The position numbers were made by a program, and so were the translations under genes. This document shows, piece by piece, positions 1-12,900 of a stretch of DNA of 64,000 bases (position 1 is the first letter of the stretch; every line of letters begins with the position of its first letter). Source of the DNA: Lates calcarifer (Eukaryota; Chordata; Actinopteri; Centropomidae); contig NC_066843.1 in the NCBI RefSeq assembly GCF_001640805.2, positions 11,636,036-11,700,035 on the forward strand. Direction: 5' to 3'. The notes beneath the pieces are model-generated. The model was given only the letters and a program-made list of their open reading frames with translations. It did no database searches and had not been told where the DNA came from.

Positions 1-498
1 TTTAGACGAGCTATCGCGATATTTCCTCCAAGAGAAAACTGGCTTTCCTCACTAATCACTGCCCCCTACTGGCAGCTTTCGTAAACATCACTTGTGCTTG
101 TAGAATGATTGAGAGAGGAGATTGGAGGCAATTTTATTTAATATCTTGATTAACATGGTAATATATAAACCTATAAATCTATCATCCTTGAGTTTTTTGA
201 TCCCCTGGGAGTTTGTTAATGTCAACAAAAAGCTCTGCTATATACTTCATCTGTAATTTGTTTTGGGTTTTTTTTAATTCCTGTTTTTATAATACAATTA
301 GATATAAATCAATGGAATGCTTGATAACCATTTCCATCACACCTGTGCTCCCCTGTTTCACATGGATTATAAAATTGTTACATATCCACTCAGTTTAATC
401 CTATTTTCATATTCAAAAACACACACCTTCAAAGAAATGAACACATGCACAAATTATACACAGCAGTGGCCAACCAGCAGCAGTAACTGGCTCGTCCC
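1..498. other. RNF151 3' flank and likely 3' UTR
   Basis: No coding region is recognisable here. On the minus strand the sequence follows the RNF151 stop codon. A minus-strand AATAAA (TTTATT on plus at 134-139) is a plausible poly(A) signal, which would give a 3' UTR of about 380 bases. The open frames in this stretch are short and have no recognisable homology. Nothing can be said about the first 110 bases. Confidence 0.5.
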
Positions 499-2582
499 TC
501 AGCAGTTGCTTATGTTGCTACTTGGAGTCCCACTGGAGCTGCCGCTGCTCTCCCCGAAGTCCTCCTCCTCTACCTCGTGCAGGTCATCCATCACCTCCAG
601 GCTCTCACAGATCAGCCCTATCTGTCTTTTCATGTGGGCCATGGTGCTCAGCATCCTCCTCATCTTCCTCTGCAGGGCAGTGGCGATGGCCCTGTGGTTC
701 CTCTGTCTGGCTTCGTACTCCTGCCTCAGCTGCTTGTAGCAGTTGTGCTGAGCCTGGGTGCGGTGGGACAGTATCGTCCCGCAGCCCATGTGGCAGGGCT
801 GACGCCAGTGTTCGCAGTGGCGTGCGTGGGTGTCCAGATCCCTGCGCAGGAGCTGCGCCCGGCAGCCCTGGTACGGGCAGGGTATGAGCTCGTACAGGCA
901 GCTCATACTGTGGCAGTACTGCTCCGAGAGGGGGAAGGTCTCCGCACAACCACGGATCTCATTCTTACACTGTAAGAGGCCACAAACAGAGAAATACAAT
1001 GTAATATATAACTGTAAAAAAGACACATAAATGCCTGCAGGAGAGAAAACTCTTCACAACTAAAAGCACTGCTTAAATCTATTATTCACATAGAGGTGGT
1101 GGAGGGAGTATTCAGATCCTCAGATCCTCCACTGCATGTAAAAACCCTGCACTGAAAATAACAGAATAATAAAGTGTGCACATTTTATTAGCTGAATGTA
1201 CTTTAAGTATCAAAAGTACTCATAACGTATGTATAATGTAGAAAATGGCCTTTATGAATGTAACACTGTAATATATTATTAGGTAATATTACTGAAACAT
1301 GGTGTTAGTAGCATTTTACTGTAGTAGATGCCAGAGATGGAGTTAAACTATTTTATAAACCACCATTTATACCCACCACTGAATCCTGACTATACCACAT
1401 GAACAAGCACAGCAACAGATAAACACCCAGGGTGAAAATCCACAGCCGACCCTGATACTGATCCCCTCCCCAGAGCTTCAAGACTAGATAGTGTGGGGGC
1501 ACTTTTTAGGTTGTGCAATTATATTTGTTTGATCCTCCCCTTTCTCCAAAATGCAGGCTCAACCCTGTCACACTCAATTATTGAAATGAAAGTTGCCATC
1601 ATGATGGTATCTTCTATTTTCAGTTTCCCACCTTGACCTTCATGCGTCCGATAGATTTGCTCAGTTTGAACATGACAAAGATCAAGCTCGGGTTGACAGG
1701 TTTTCTGCAGCAGGGACAGGTCTCCTGTCTATGGAGGACAAACAACAGTTAGTCCTGTTCCCCTGTGTGGACCAAACTTAAATATAAATCCAATACAGCA
1801 AAATTTTAAGTGTTCTTGTCCGGTGGTATTGATCCATGTTGTGTTCAGTACCTCTTGAGCCACTGCAGGATGCATTTCTTGCAGAAGATGTGGTGGCATG
1901 CGGCTCTTACTGGACACCTGAGGACCCCCTGGCATATGGTGCAGATCAGATCGTAGTCTGGGGTGTCCACAAACAGCTCCACATCGTAGCCCCCGCTCTG
2001 TGTTGACACCTCTGGGTCTGCCTGCATGTGGCCAATACAAACACTGCTTTACTCTGGGATATCATTGTATATTATTTTTTTTTATTTTTTTTCGGGGGAT
2101 ATTACATGTCACAGCTGAGGAGATGGACAGACTGTGACCGATTATGTATCAACATTTCTTTCTACAGCTGTAAAACACGGCTCTGCAGCTGCCTACAACT
2201 CATCACTCACAGTGTTTTCAACATAAAGGCAAGAGGCAACAAAACAGAATTGTTCTGGAAAGTCATATGACCGATCACATGATTACAAAAAGCAGGTGCA
2301 ATCCCTCTGCCAAAACAGATAAAACGTATGAAAGTTACAAAGTTAATAGTTAGAAACACATGATGTTTGCTATTATTTAATTTATATATTTAATTTTTAA
2401 AAAATATGATACTCATTCAAGAATATGTAAAAGGCGAGCATATTTCAGATATAAAAATACTAGAAAGGTAGCTGTTCCAGTATTAAGGAGGTAAGATTAA
2501 CTTTGTCAAAAAATAATCGCAAAGCGTGGGGAAATAAAACATTAGATTAAATATTAGAGAGAAGTTGTTGGCTACTCACCAT
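499..2582 (-). CDS. rnf151: RING finger protein 151-like (RING + TRAF-type zinc finger)
   Basis: Four coding exons read on the minus strand: 2580-2582 (only the ATG), 1852-2021, 1632-1728 and 499-969. They total 741 bases, 246 residues, close to the 245 I recall for human RNF151. The first long exon carries the start of a C3HC4 RING (CTIC, then CHHIFC and KKC), and exon 3 completes it with TCPCC. The last exon opens with CKNEIRGC and carries a Cys/His-rich TRAF-type zinc finger, then a basic helical stretch and an acidic, Ser-rich tail. RING-TRAF proteins of this kind are putative E3 ubiquitin ligases; mammalian RNF151 is reported as testis-enriched. Splice phases agree at every junction. Its position beside TBL3 matches human 16p13.3. 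The start is the least certain point: an ATG at 2025-2027, just before the exon 2 acceptor, would add only one residue if that intron were retained. Confidence 0.85.
1092..1375 (+). repeat. Teleost interspersed repeat copy (intronic)
   Basis: Inside the last RNF151 intron. The stretch reads like a family very common in fish genomes: a 'GGTGG...GTATTCAGATCCT' opening, then 'CCCTGCACTGAAAAT', 'TTTAAGTATCAAAAGTACTCA', 'AGCATTTTACTGTAGTAG' and a 'GGAGTTAAACTA' end. The assignment is from memory of the family's pattern. The copy is diverged, and I did not identify terminal repeats or target-site duplications. Confidence 0.55.
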
Positions 2583-3273
2583 AATAATCTCCTTTGCTCA
2601 CCGTGTTTCCATTCCCGGCGCTAGTTTACTCCATATCTATCCTCTCACATGTCACACACGGAGCACACACACCCTTGTTATCAATGCAACACACACATGA
2701 ACATTCCTGACAAAACATGAAAGAGGGACTGTGTGTTTCTCTCTGTGTGTGCGGACAAATGAAAACAGTAAATTATAAAAACGAGGGCAGACAGTTCCCT
2801 GCTGTTCTAGCATCAGAGCTCAGCCTCCACATGTCAACCAGGGACTTTTAAACATGATTGGCTCCAGCTGAGTCTGTTGTTCTGAGGGTTGGGGACGGAA
2901 TTTTAAAGTAATTATGAGATTTAAATTATATTTATAAATTACAAGACTTTACTGAACACATGACATTCACCCCGTTTACAAGTGAAATTTTAAATCCCCA
3001 CAAATCACAAGTTTATACGTTTTATCTTGTCCATTTCTATCTATTTAAATGTTGACAATAGAAGCGGGATTTGACTGCGTCACTAGCAGTGAAACCTTCT
3101 GGCCAATCACAGCTCCGTGCTTTCAGATGACGTACAATGTGTGCGACTTCGGCTATCAACATGCGGGATGGATGTGTTGACTGTAGCCAACGTGTGAAGT
3201 GAGAAATAAGTAATTTTTCATCGCTGCAGCTGCCAAAACATTTCGTTTTCTGGGGCATTTTTCTGTGAGCAAG
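2583..3273. promoter_or_regulatory. Head-to-head spacer: RNF151 (left) and TBL3 (right) promoters
   Basis: About 690 bases separate the RNF151 start from the TBL3 start, which diverge. On the TBL3 side there is a CCAAT box (3103-3107) and a TGACGT CRE-like core (3128-3133). AAGATGGCG (3271-3279), which overlaps the TBL3 start codon, matches the YY1 motif commonly found at housekeeping starts. No TATA box is evident. The RNF151 side shows nothing distinctive. Confidence 0.5.
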
Positions 3274-6200
3274 ATGGCGAACACCAGCCTTCACTTCAAA
3301 ACAAAGTAAGTTCGTATTTTTGTCATATGACACACACATGCTACAAACATTGCAGGCTGGCTAACACAAGCTAAGCTAAAGTGTCACTTGAAGTTGCTCA
3401 CAGTCATATTTCTGTTGCTTCCTGACAGTTATGCTGTTTCCAGCAAGATTGAGCCGTTTTACAAAGGAGGGAAAGTGCAGGTGAGTGGTCTGCTGTGTGT
3501 GGAAAGTGTCTGTGCTGCTAAAATAATTGTTTGTTATCTTGTAGACGAGACAGAACTACAACTTTAAAGGTGATTCAGTATCATGTTCAGGTAACAGATG
3601 CAGCAGAGGCCAAAATATCCTGACTTTCAGTCCCTAACATGAGACAAGCTCCAAAAACAGACATTAGAAATTACATAAGTCTTATAACTGAACTGACTTT
3701 GACAGTGAGATCGTGTGACCATGCCTTTAACCTCATCCTGTCTGCTTTTGATTTTTCAGATCAGCAAAGACGAGAAACACATCTTTTGCACTTGTGGCTC
3801 TCGTGTCAATGTTTTGGAGATCAGCACGGGGAAGATCGTCCACAGTGTTGAGCATGTGAGTCCACAGTGGGTGGTTACCTCAGCCCTTAGTATCTAAAAA
3901 GTAGTTTCATAGCTTATGCACAACAGTATATAGCTAATATTGCTGAGTTTTACCTGTCAACATGATTACTCATTCCTTACATATAGTGCCACAATTTAAA
4001 TTTAGAAAGAAAGAAAAGTACACAAGAAGTTTTCTTAAAGAATGTCAAATTATGGCTTATGGGATATTTGAAAGTGTAAGCTTATTCTGTTTACAGCTTG
4101 TAAATGCTTTATGTAATAAGTTTTTTGCGTTTTGATTAAAATTTTTATAAATCCTGGTTTTTCTTCTGTCATCCTTGACATTTTATTGTTACCTGTTAAT
4201 TAACTCCCCCCTCTAATAATGTGAAACATTTATAAATTTGTACCTTTGATTATCCTGAGATCCTTTCCATCTTTTCCATCCACATAACTGCAGGACGACC
4301 AAGAGGACATCACATCTTTTGCACTCAGCTGTGACGATGAGGTGATGCAGACATGTCAACCACCTGTCATTTCTTACTGAATATGCTGTATGTTCTAATA
4401 TCAGCCTGTAATACAGTATTTGATCTGCTCTGCTCTGTGTCCCACCACAGCTGCTGGTAACAGCCAGCAGGGCTCTGCTGCTGAAACAGTGGGACTGGAG
4501 GCAAGCTCAGTGCACTCGCTCCTGGAGGGCCATTCACACCGTGCCTGTAGCCAGCATGACCTTCGACTCCACCTCTACCCTCCTAGCGACAGGTCAGCTA
4601 ACACCTCACATCTTACACTTACACCTGCCACACAGACATTTCACAGCTTACAGAGTTTCTTCTCCTGTCGTCCTGCAGGTGGCTGTGATGGCACCATAAA
4701 GATTTGGGATGTGGTGAAGCAGTACTGCACTCATAACCTGAAAGGGTCATCCGGTGTTGTGCAGTAAGTCTGAATATCTATGAACTAGAACCAATATGGA
4801 GATAAATAGTACATATCATAACACAGGAAGATACATGTGAAAACATTCAAGTTGGAAAGTTGCAGATTTCACAAGTTAGAGATTTCCAGTTTAAGTGGAG
4901 GCTACTCATCTTGTCACTACATTTAGTAACAAGATTAACTATTGTAACTATCTGTGTGCATCTTTTCAGCCTGGTTCAGTTCCACCCGGACATCAGCCGG
5001 CTGCAGCTCTTCTCCTCCTCTCTGGACTGTGGAATTCGGCTGTGGGACCTGCGCTCCAGTCAGTGTGTGTGTGTGCTGCAGAGTCACTACAGCACCGTCA
5101 CCTCCCTCTGCTTCAGTCCTGATGGTGGCACCATGGTCAGGTACTGTGCTGTGTATCTTATCCCATAAAAAATGGATGAAATATCCCATCTGTTATTTTA
5201 ATTTTAACTTAGCTCCTAAAGATGGCCTAAGTGTGTTTTAAAGCTGTTTGCTCATTGTGTGTAACTGTGTGCTGATCTTTATTTGTAGTTCTGGCAGAGA
5301 TAAGATCTGTACAGTGTGGGACCTCAAGACTCAGAAAGCCAAGAGGACTGTACCTGTCTATGAAGTAAGACCATGAACCTGAAGAGTTATTTTGTATTTG
5401 AATAACTCCTAACACACAAAACCTTTGCTTATTCCTCATGTGGAGTTAATGTTGCAGCTGTGACTTTGAACTCCAATTTGTTCCTTGTTGTGTGTTTGTG
5501 TTGTGTGTGTTGTCTTGGTCTCCAGGCTGTGGAGGGTGTCGTGCTGCTGCCTGAGAATCAAGATTTCTCTCAGATTGGAGTGAAGAGCAAAGACTTGCAT
5601 TTCATCACAGCTGGCAGCAAAGGTTCGTTTTTTTGGACTGCTCTGAAAATCTAAAAACCGTGTTCCTGTGCCTTTCTTTAACTCACCTCGCCTACTGCTC
5701 CCTCTCTGTAGGTGTGTTGAGAGTGTGGGAGGCCAGCACGGCACGTTGCGTCTACACCCAGACCCTCGCCTCCACCCTCACCCCTGTTTCTGGTGAAGAG
5801 GTGGAAGAGAGGGATGATGACCCCCGCAGTCTGACTCACCTGCTTCACCTGCCCACCTCCTCCAGACTGGCTGCAGTCACTGCTGAACACAACATAATGC
5901 TCTACCAGCTGCCTGGCCTCACCACACAGCAGCAGGTGGGTAATGGAAAACACTTAAGAGCAGTATTTAGATGCAGAACAATTGGTATTACATACCTTCA
6001 TTTAATACGGCAGGAATTTCTGTATCTTTACTGTTGTCTTTATTGCCAACTAGCAGGTTATTTAACTGATCAGGAGATAGCTCGGATCTTAGAGAGAAGC
6101 TTTAAATGGAACACCAAAGAGGGGTGACATTTGCTCAGTGTCTCTTATAAAGTTAACTGAGGAAAGAAGTCTTGTTTTACCTCTCTCTATTAACATGTAG

Positions 6201-9200
6201 GCTAAACTAAACTAACACTCATCCTGTGATGTTATATATAGAGATATTAAATTCCTTGCACATTATTATGGGTAGCTTCTATAAAACAGGCATCTAGGCC
6301 TAGTTCCGTTGTCATTGATGCAGAACTAATAGACACTCTCTCTCTGTTGCTCCTCTTCAGTTTGTGGGTTACAGTGATGAGGTGCTGGACGTGAAGTTCC
6401 TGGGTAAAGGTGACAGTCACATCGTGGTGGCCACCAACAGCTGCCAGCTGAAGGTGTTCGAGCTGCTCACCAACAGCTGCCAGATCCTCTACGGTCACAC
6501 AGGTCGGTCACCAGCAGGGGGCAGCATCCGTTCATGTAGCTCTTCATTTGAAACACGTCGCAGTACGTTTACTCAGTCACAGGAGGGCAGAAAGTTTCTT
6601 TGGCGCTGCCACTCACCCACAGAGGTGCATAGAAATAAATGACACAATATTTTCTCAATTTTTTGCTTTATCTATATCATATGAATATCAACTCCAGTTT
6701 TTTAGTAAATATTAATGTAGGTGAAACAGATGTTCAGTCTATTTTTACTGTAAATTTACTTCTGAAAACTGCAGTAGTTTTTTCAATGAAAAACCTGGTT
6801 GACTGGAAATTAAAGTGCTTCTACAAATACACATATTACCACACTGGTAATGATCACGGATGACTGATTAAGGCTTGGCTTGCTGTTATGGTTAGTTAAC
6901 TGAATTATAATGAAAGTGAATCCACTTCACACAGAATAAATGTGAGAAAAAATGTAAGGGAATGAAGAAACTGGAAACTTACATTAAAATGGAAACAATG
7001 TCTTCTTTAATGACACTGCTGCCAAGTAAAGTCTAAAGACAGTTTCCATAAATAAAGGGAGGATAAATGAAAATGAAAACTGTCATTAGTGCAGCCAGAA
7101 TCAGAGACAGTCAAGTTATCTCAGCTTTCTGTTGTTTAAAAGGTAACTTGCTGAGCAGGTCAGATGGATGTTTATCTAATGGGATTCTTAACCTATTCTT
7201 CTACTTTTATCTCTTTATCTTCCAGATACTGTCCTCTCACTGGATGTGTTCAAGAAAGGCTCTCTGTTTGCAAGCTGTGCTAAGGTGAGCACATATCTTT
7301 GCACCTTCGAGCAACACCGCAAACAAGGACAAGTCCACAAATGTCAACACATCCACATGATTAGAAGAAGCTATTCCATAAATAGAGGCGCATTAAAGCT
7401 CATTTATGGTGTGTGTGTGTGTGTATTTGTGTTTGTCTTCAGGACAGGTCCGTGCGTGTGTGGCAGATGGACAGCAACAGCGGTCAGGTGTCATGTGTGG
7501 CCCAGGGCTGCAGCCACGCTAACGCTGTGGGCTCCATCACCTGCTCCAGGTAACACGTAACATTCCCACAGTCACATTTATGAACATTGATTAAAAAGTC
7601 AATTGTTGAATATTAACATGGCTCTTGCGTGAAGTACGTCAGGTCACACGTGGCATGCGTCTTGAGTGACCACTTGTGATCGGATCTCACTTCCCAGTTC
7701 AGTATGCAAATTAACACAGACATCATTTCTGTTTGAAAAGACCAGATCTGCTGTTGTTTTTAACTGGTGGGAGGCAGCAATTCACTTCCTGTGTCTAGTC
7801 TGCCGGGAATTTAAAGAAGAAATCAAAACAACACAGGCTTGGTCTATTCCTTGGCATGTTTCAGGATAACTAAATTGCCCAAGATGTTTTTTGCACTTGT
7901 CATACGTTTCTATGGGCTTTTTGAATTTTCCAGACATTGTGGACAAAGCCAGCTTGTGAGATTTGAGAACCAACCAACATCATGAGTACATAAATCCAAT
8001 TACGCAGAGGACGCCAGTTGAGTGGGTGGTCCTTCAGTGTGGCTCAGGACACACTGCTAAAAGACAGTGGCCGTATGTGGCTCAGACCACCTCTGAATGT
8101 GCTCTCAGTGCGTCCTCCATGCGTCACGGTGCATTCACACATGTGCTTAAGAGCTGTCCACCTGTGATTAGATCAGCCGAGATGCATGTTAATGCCAGGT
8201 ATAAACAGGGCCACTGAGTCTTTCTGTATCTGCATGACAGTAACGATGCTCCATCTTTGTCTTTGTGTCTAGGATGAAAGCATCTTTCATAGTCTCAGGC
8301 AGTCAGGACTGTACCGTGAAGGTGTGGGATCTACCAGCAGACTTGTCTACAGCTGGGGCAGAAATACATCAGCTGACCGCCCGCGCCACAGAGAAGGCAC
8401 ACGATAAGGTACATAATGAAATATTCTGCAAACTGGTAGCTGGCGGCACATTGTTAGCTGGAGATCACCAGCTTTATACAGTGCAGGAGATAAAACACAG
8501 AACACAGTTGTGCATTAATTCCTTGCAAAGTATTTTTTCCAATGCATTTAACTTTAGATATTATGTGACAAAGGTGTCTGTCCAGATTTAGGCCCAGAAG
8601 ATGGAGGTTGTAGGTTATGTTCCCCAGAAACCTCCATGACATGATCTTATTAGGGAAACAGTTGAGTTTCCTCTTAGGTTTAAAGGAAAGGAAGACCGAT
8701 TCCTGAGATGTCGATAATAATAAGTGCAGACACAAGTTCAGGGTGTGTATGTTTTTTTTTTTTTTTGCTGCTTGTTATTCAGGAGGCATTTCCTCCTCAA
8801 ATTCATACACAAAAGGCTTTTGTGTGCACATTCAGAAAGCTCTCATTTAACGGACAGAGACTGAAACATGGAAGACCTAATCATTACTTAGCTCTTGTTA
8901 AATCTCTGAAAGTGCTTCTTGATAGTTTGTAATATCCTCCATGGTTAAATTCCAACTCTTTTGAAGCCTGTCGGCAGAGAACCGGGTTTTCTACTTCACC
9001 AAAGGTCAACAAGGAAGTGTTACATGTTAGTGTTATTGACATACCGCTGTTAACTTTTAACTCTCAATGCAAGTATTTGGCCTAATTGAACTTTTGGTCA
9101 CCTCCAGTTTTTTTTGTCGTTTTCATTTTTCATACCCATGTCACTGGTTACACATTACAGGGGGTTTTGATGCTGTTTCTTCATGTTGTTAAACACTACA

Positions 9201-9960
9201 TGATTTTAAAATATAGTCTTGAATGAGTCTTTATGCAGCTGCCGAGATAATATAATTAGCTTAGGTTACCATTAGTGTCGTGTAGTCAAATCACTGTTTA
9301 TAGCATGTATCACTGTGTTTCTCTGTGCTAAACTACAGACAAGTAATTATAGAAATTCAGAGCTGGCAGGTCTGTGACAATAGTGTTTTGTTTAAATTCG
9401 CTCCACTTCTTATCAAATAATACTCCTAATGCACAGGTTGTTTTTTTTATTATTATCTGGAAGTACAAGACATTTAATCGCTCTGATATAATTCTGACTT
9501 TTCAGTTTCCTGTATTATCATTTCTCTTTGGAAGCTTTTCTGCCAAAGGTTATTGACACTTTACATCACTGTTGTCTCTCCACTCTTACACTCCAGTGAA
9601 AAAGTGTCACTGCTGTCATGACATCTCTCTAATAAATCACATAGCAGCTCAGTTCATTTCTTTTTCTCTGGAAGGTCAGTGTTGACATTTGCAGACTTGC
9701 AAATAAATATTAATAAAGTGCTTTACTTTGATGAAATACTTAATTACAATTTTGAAGTAGTCCATTACCTTTCAGAGTAAGACATTGTGGTTTTTACTAG
9801 TTTTTGTCTGAGAGCTGTAGTTACGGTGCAAATGAAATTTGTAAATACAAAACACATGAAGGCTTTTTAGAATGTGATTTACGTATCGGACAACATGTAA
9901 AATTTTAGCTTAAACAATTAGTTGATTGACTAGTTATCTGATTAACAATTCAGAATTTAG

Positions 9961-9995
<35 letters not shown>

Positions 9996-12900
9996 TTAGT
10001 CGTTTTTCAAAGAATTCCAACATTTCATGGTGTCAACTTCTTAAAAGTTTTTTCAGCTTTTTCCTGAGTAATTTAGACTGTTGGTTAAATATAATAAGAC
10101 ACTTGAAGGCGTCTTGAGCTCTGTGTGACTGTGTGTGAGCTTTTCTCACTATTTTCTCACTCTTTACAAACAAAATAATAAATGGATTGGTCAAGAGAAT
10201 AAGCAGCAGACTGATTAATAATAAAATAATAATAATGATAAAATCATTTGTTGCAGCCCTATGAAAAATGTTAAAAGTGAATTCAACCTCAACCAACTAC
10301 AAGTGTAAAATTCTACTTAAACATCTAATGATTCACTATATAACAATGTATAGTAGTGTAAAATGTCATTAGATAGGGGGCCTTTCTCTGCATTGATTTA
10401 TTTTACTCTTAAAACCATTTTCCTGATTATACTTCGATATTTTTACTTTACTTTTACTTTTCCTTGTGTATTTTACAGTGTGGTGCTGGCACTCCAACTA
10501 AAGGATTTCAACTATTTTCCATACTACTGTGTGAAATAACTATATTAATTACATCTCGCCATTACTGAATCAGGTTTTGTTTTTCAGTGACATTCAATAA
10601 ATCAGGTTACTGCAGAGAGCCAGTGGTAATACAGTTACTCATTTATACACACAGTCACTGGAATTGTAATGGAGGTACAGACAGGTTGGGGGTTGGGTGG
10701 GGGGACGGGCAATTCATAAAAGAATGAATTAGCTATCTATATATCTATCCATCTATCTATATATATATATATTTAGTGAGGGCATACACACACACACACA
10801 CACACTCACACAGGTGAGTCTGTCTCCATCCATCTCATTGTTAGGTTTTATCAATGGGGTCTCTTCTCATAAGGAAGTGGAGGAAAACTGATCACTTGCT
10901 CATTAGTTCAGTGGGATTGATTACATCAGCAGGATGCTGGGAAGTAAGATTTTTGCGCACCATAGTTTCCTGCTTCGCTTGCACGTTCCCAACTCAAGAT
11001 GTGAGATGTAACAATTGAGTGTCTGTCCATCAGCAGTGCCTGGTTACTTAACTTTTCTTTTGTTTTCATGTTAAACATTCTTCAGATCTAAACACAGTTG
11101 ACAGGTGACAATGGAAACAGTGTAATGAGAGGAATTTAGAGAATGTGGAAAAAATGTGATTTATATCCTTGCATCCTTTTTCTGTCCTACCACCCCTTTT
11201 TTCCATTCAGTTTCTCAGCAGCCTCTCTCCTTTTTTCCAAATGAATTTCCTCCTTTGAATGTCCAATTGATTTACTACGATCTCATTGGCTTTGTGAAAC
11301 GTTATTCCTCATTTCCTCATCTCCCTGCCTTGTCATTTCTCCAGGATGTAAACAGCGTTGCGGTGTCACCCAATGACAAGCTGCTGGCCTCGGGCTCCCA
11401 GGACCGGACCGCCAAGCTGTGGTCGCTGGCGGGCGAGGGAAATGTGGGCCTGCTGGGGGTGTTTCGGGGCCACCGTCGTGGCGTCTGGGCCGTCTGCTTC
11501 TCTCCCGTCGACCAGGTGCTGGCCACGTCCTCTGCAGATGGCACCACCAAGCTCTGGAGCCTGCAAGACTTCAGCTGCCTCAAGGTGGGCCACAGGGTTG
11601 AATGTGAATATGTCACAAAGTGTTATTTATCACAGATTTTTTTGATAGTGAGGTAGAAATAATGTGATTTTATTTTGTTTTTTGTCTTTAGACTTTTGAG
11701 GGACACGATGCATCAGTGTTGAAGGTCATTTTTGTGAGCCGAGGCACTCAGCTGCTCACCAGGTAACCCTAACTCCATCTCATGTAAAGCCTTTCTCCAT
11801 AATAGCAACCATTGTAAAACGTACATGTATACAAACACACTTTTACCTACAGTAAATTTGTCAAACATATAGTACATTATATGAGTATTTGGTGCACCTA
11901 GCGGAAACAAAAGGCAGGATAAACATACATTACAAACTGCATTTTAAACTGGAAACTGGATTTAATAGTTTAAGCCACATCCTCACATTCAAACATCAGG
12001 GGTTTTTTATTCTTAGTGCTGAGTGTTTGATACCCATTAATATGTCGATTATTTTTCGATAAGCTGATGAATTATACGCTCTATTAAATGTCATACTACG
12101 TCAACTAATGTCAACTATAAGAAATGCCTGTCACAAATTCTGAGCCCAAGATAACATTTGCAAATGCCTTGTTTGGTCTAACTAATGGTGAAAGGCCCAA
12201 GATATCAAATCTTCACATTTGAGAGGCACGGACCTGAGGACATTTTCCATATTTGTTTGATTAAAGATGTGTAACACCAGACACTCTAAACCTGCTTCAA
12301 ATTTATCTGCATCACTGTGGATGTACCTGCTCCTGTCTTTGTGATAGTGACAGACAGATATAATACGATGCTCCCTATCACTTCCTCTCCTTAGTGGCTC
12401 AGACGGTTTAGTAAAGCTGTGGACCATCAAGACCAACGAGTGCGTGAAGACGCTGGACGCGCACCAGGACAAGGTATGGGGTCTCCACGCCAGCCGTAAA
12501 GATGACAAGATGGCGACTGGGTCGGCGGACTCTAACATCACAGTGTGGGTGGTAAGTGGGGTTTGACTGATTGACGCCTGTTTAACAGAGGACATGGAGA
12601 GGATTATCAATAAAACCTCTAAAGAGAAAAGCAAAAGAGTTATCTCTTTTTAGCTATCTTGGCATTAGTGTTGCTTTTTTCTGCAACAAGAGAAGGCTGC
12701 AACAAGAGCACAACTGTAGTTACAACCTGTAAATCACAAAATAAAAGTAGTGACATAAGCAGGTTCGAGGAAAGAATGAGAATGATACAGCATGATATGT
12801 AAGATTTGTAATGTAATGGCTCAGATATCAGCATATTTCAATAGCAGTGTTCAATAGTAATTTAACAGCACACAGGGCTTGTGTTTTCAGTTTAAGGACC

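Noticed and set aside
522..975. Overlapping open frames on plus opposite the last RNF151 exon
   Set aside because: They are shadows of a GC-rich coding exon on the minus strand; the compositions (Pro/Ser/Arg-rich) are typical of antisense frames.
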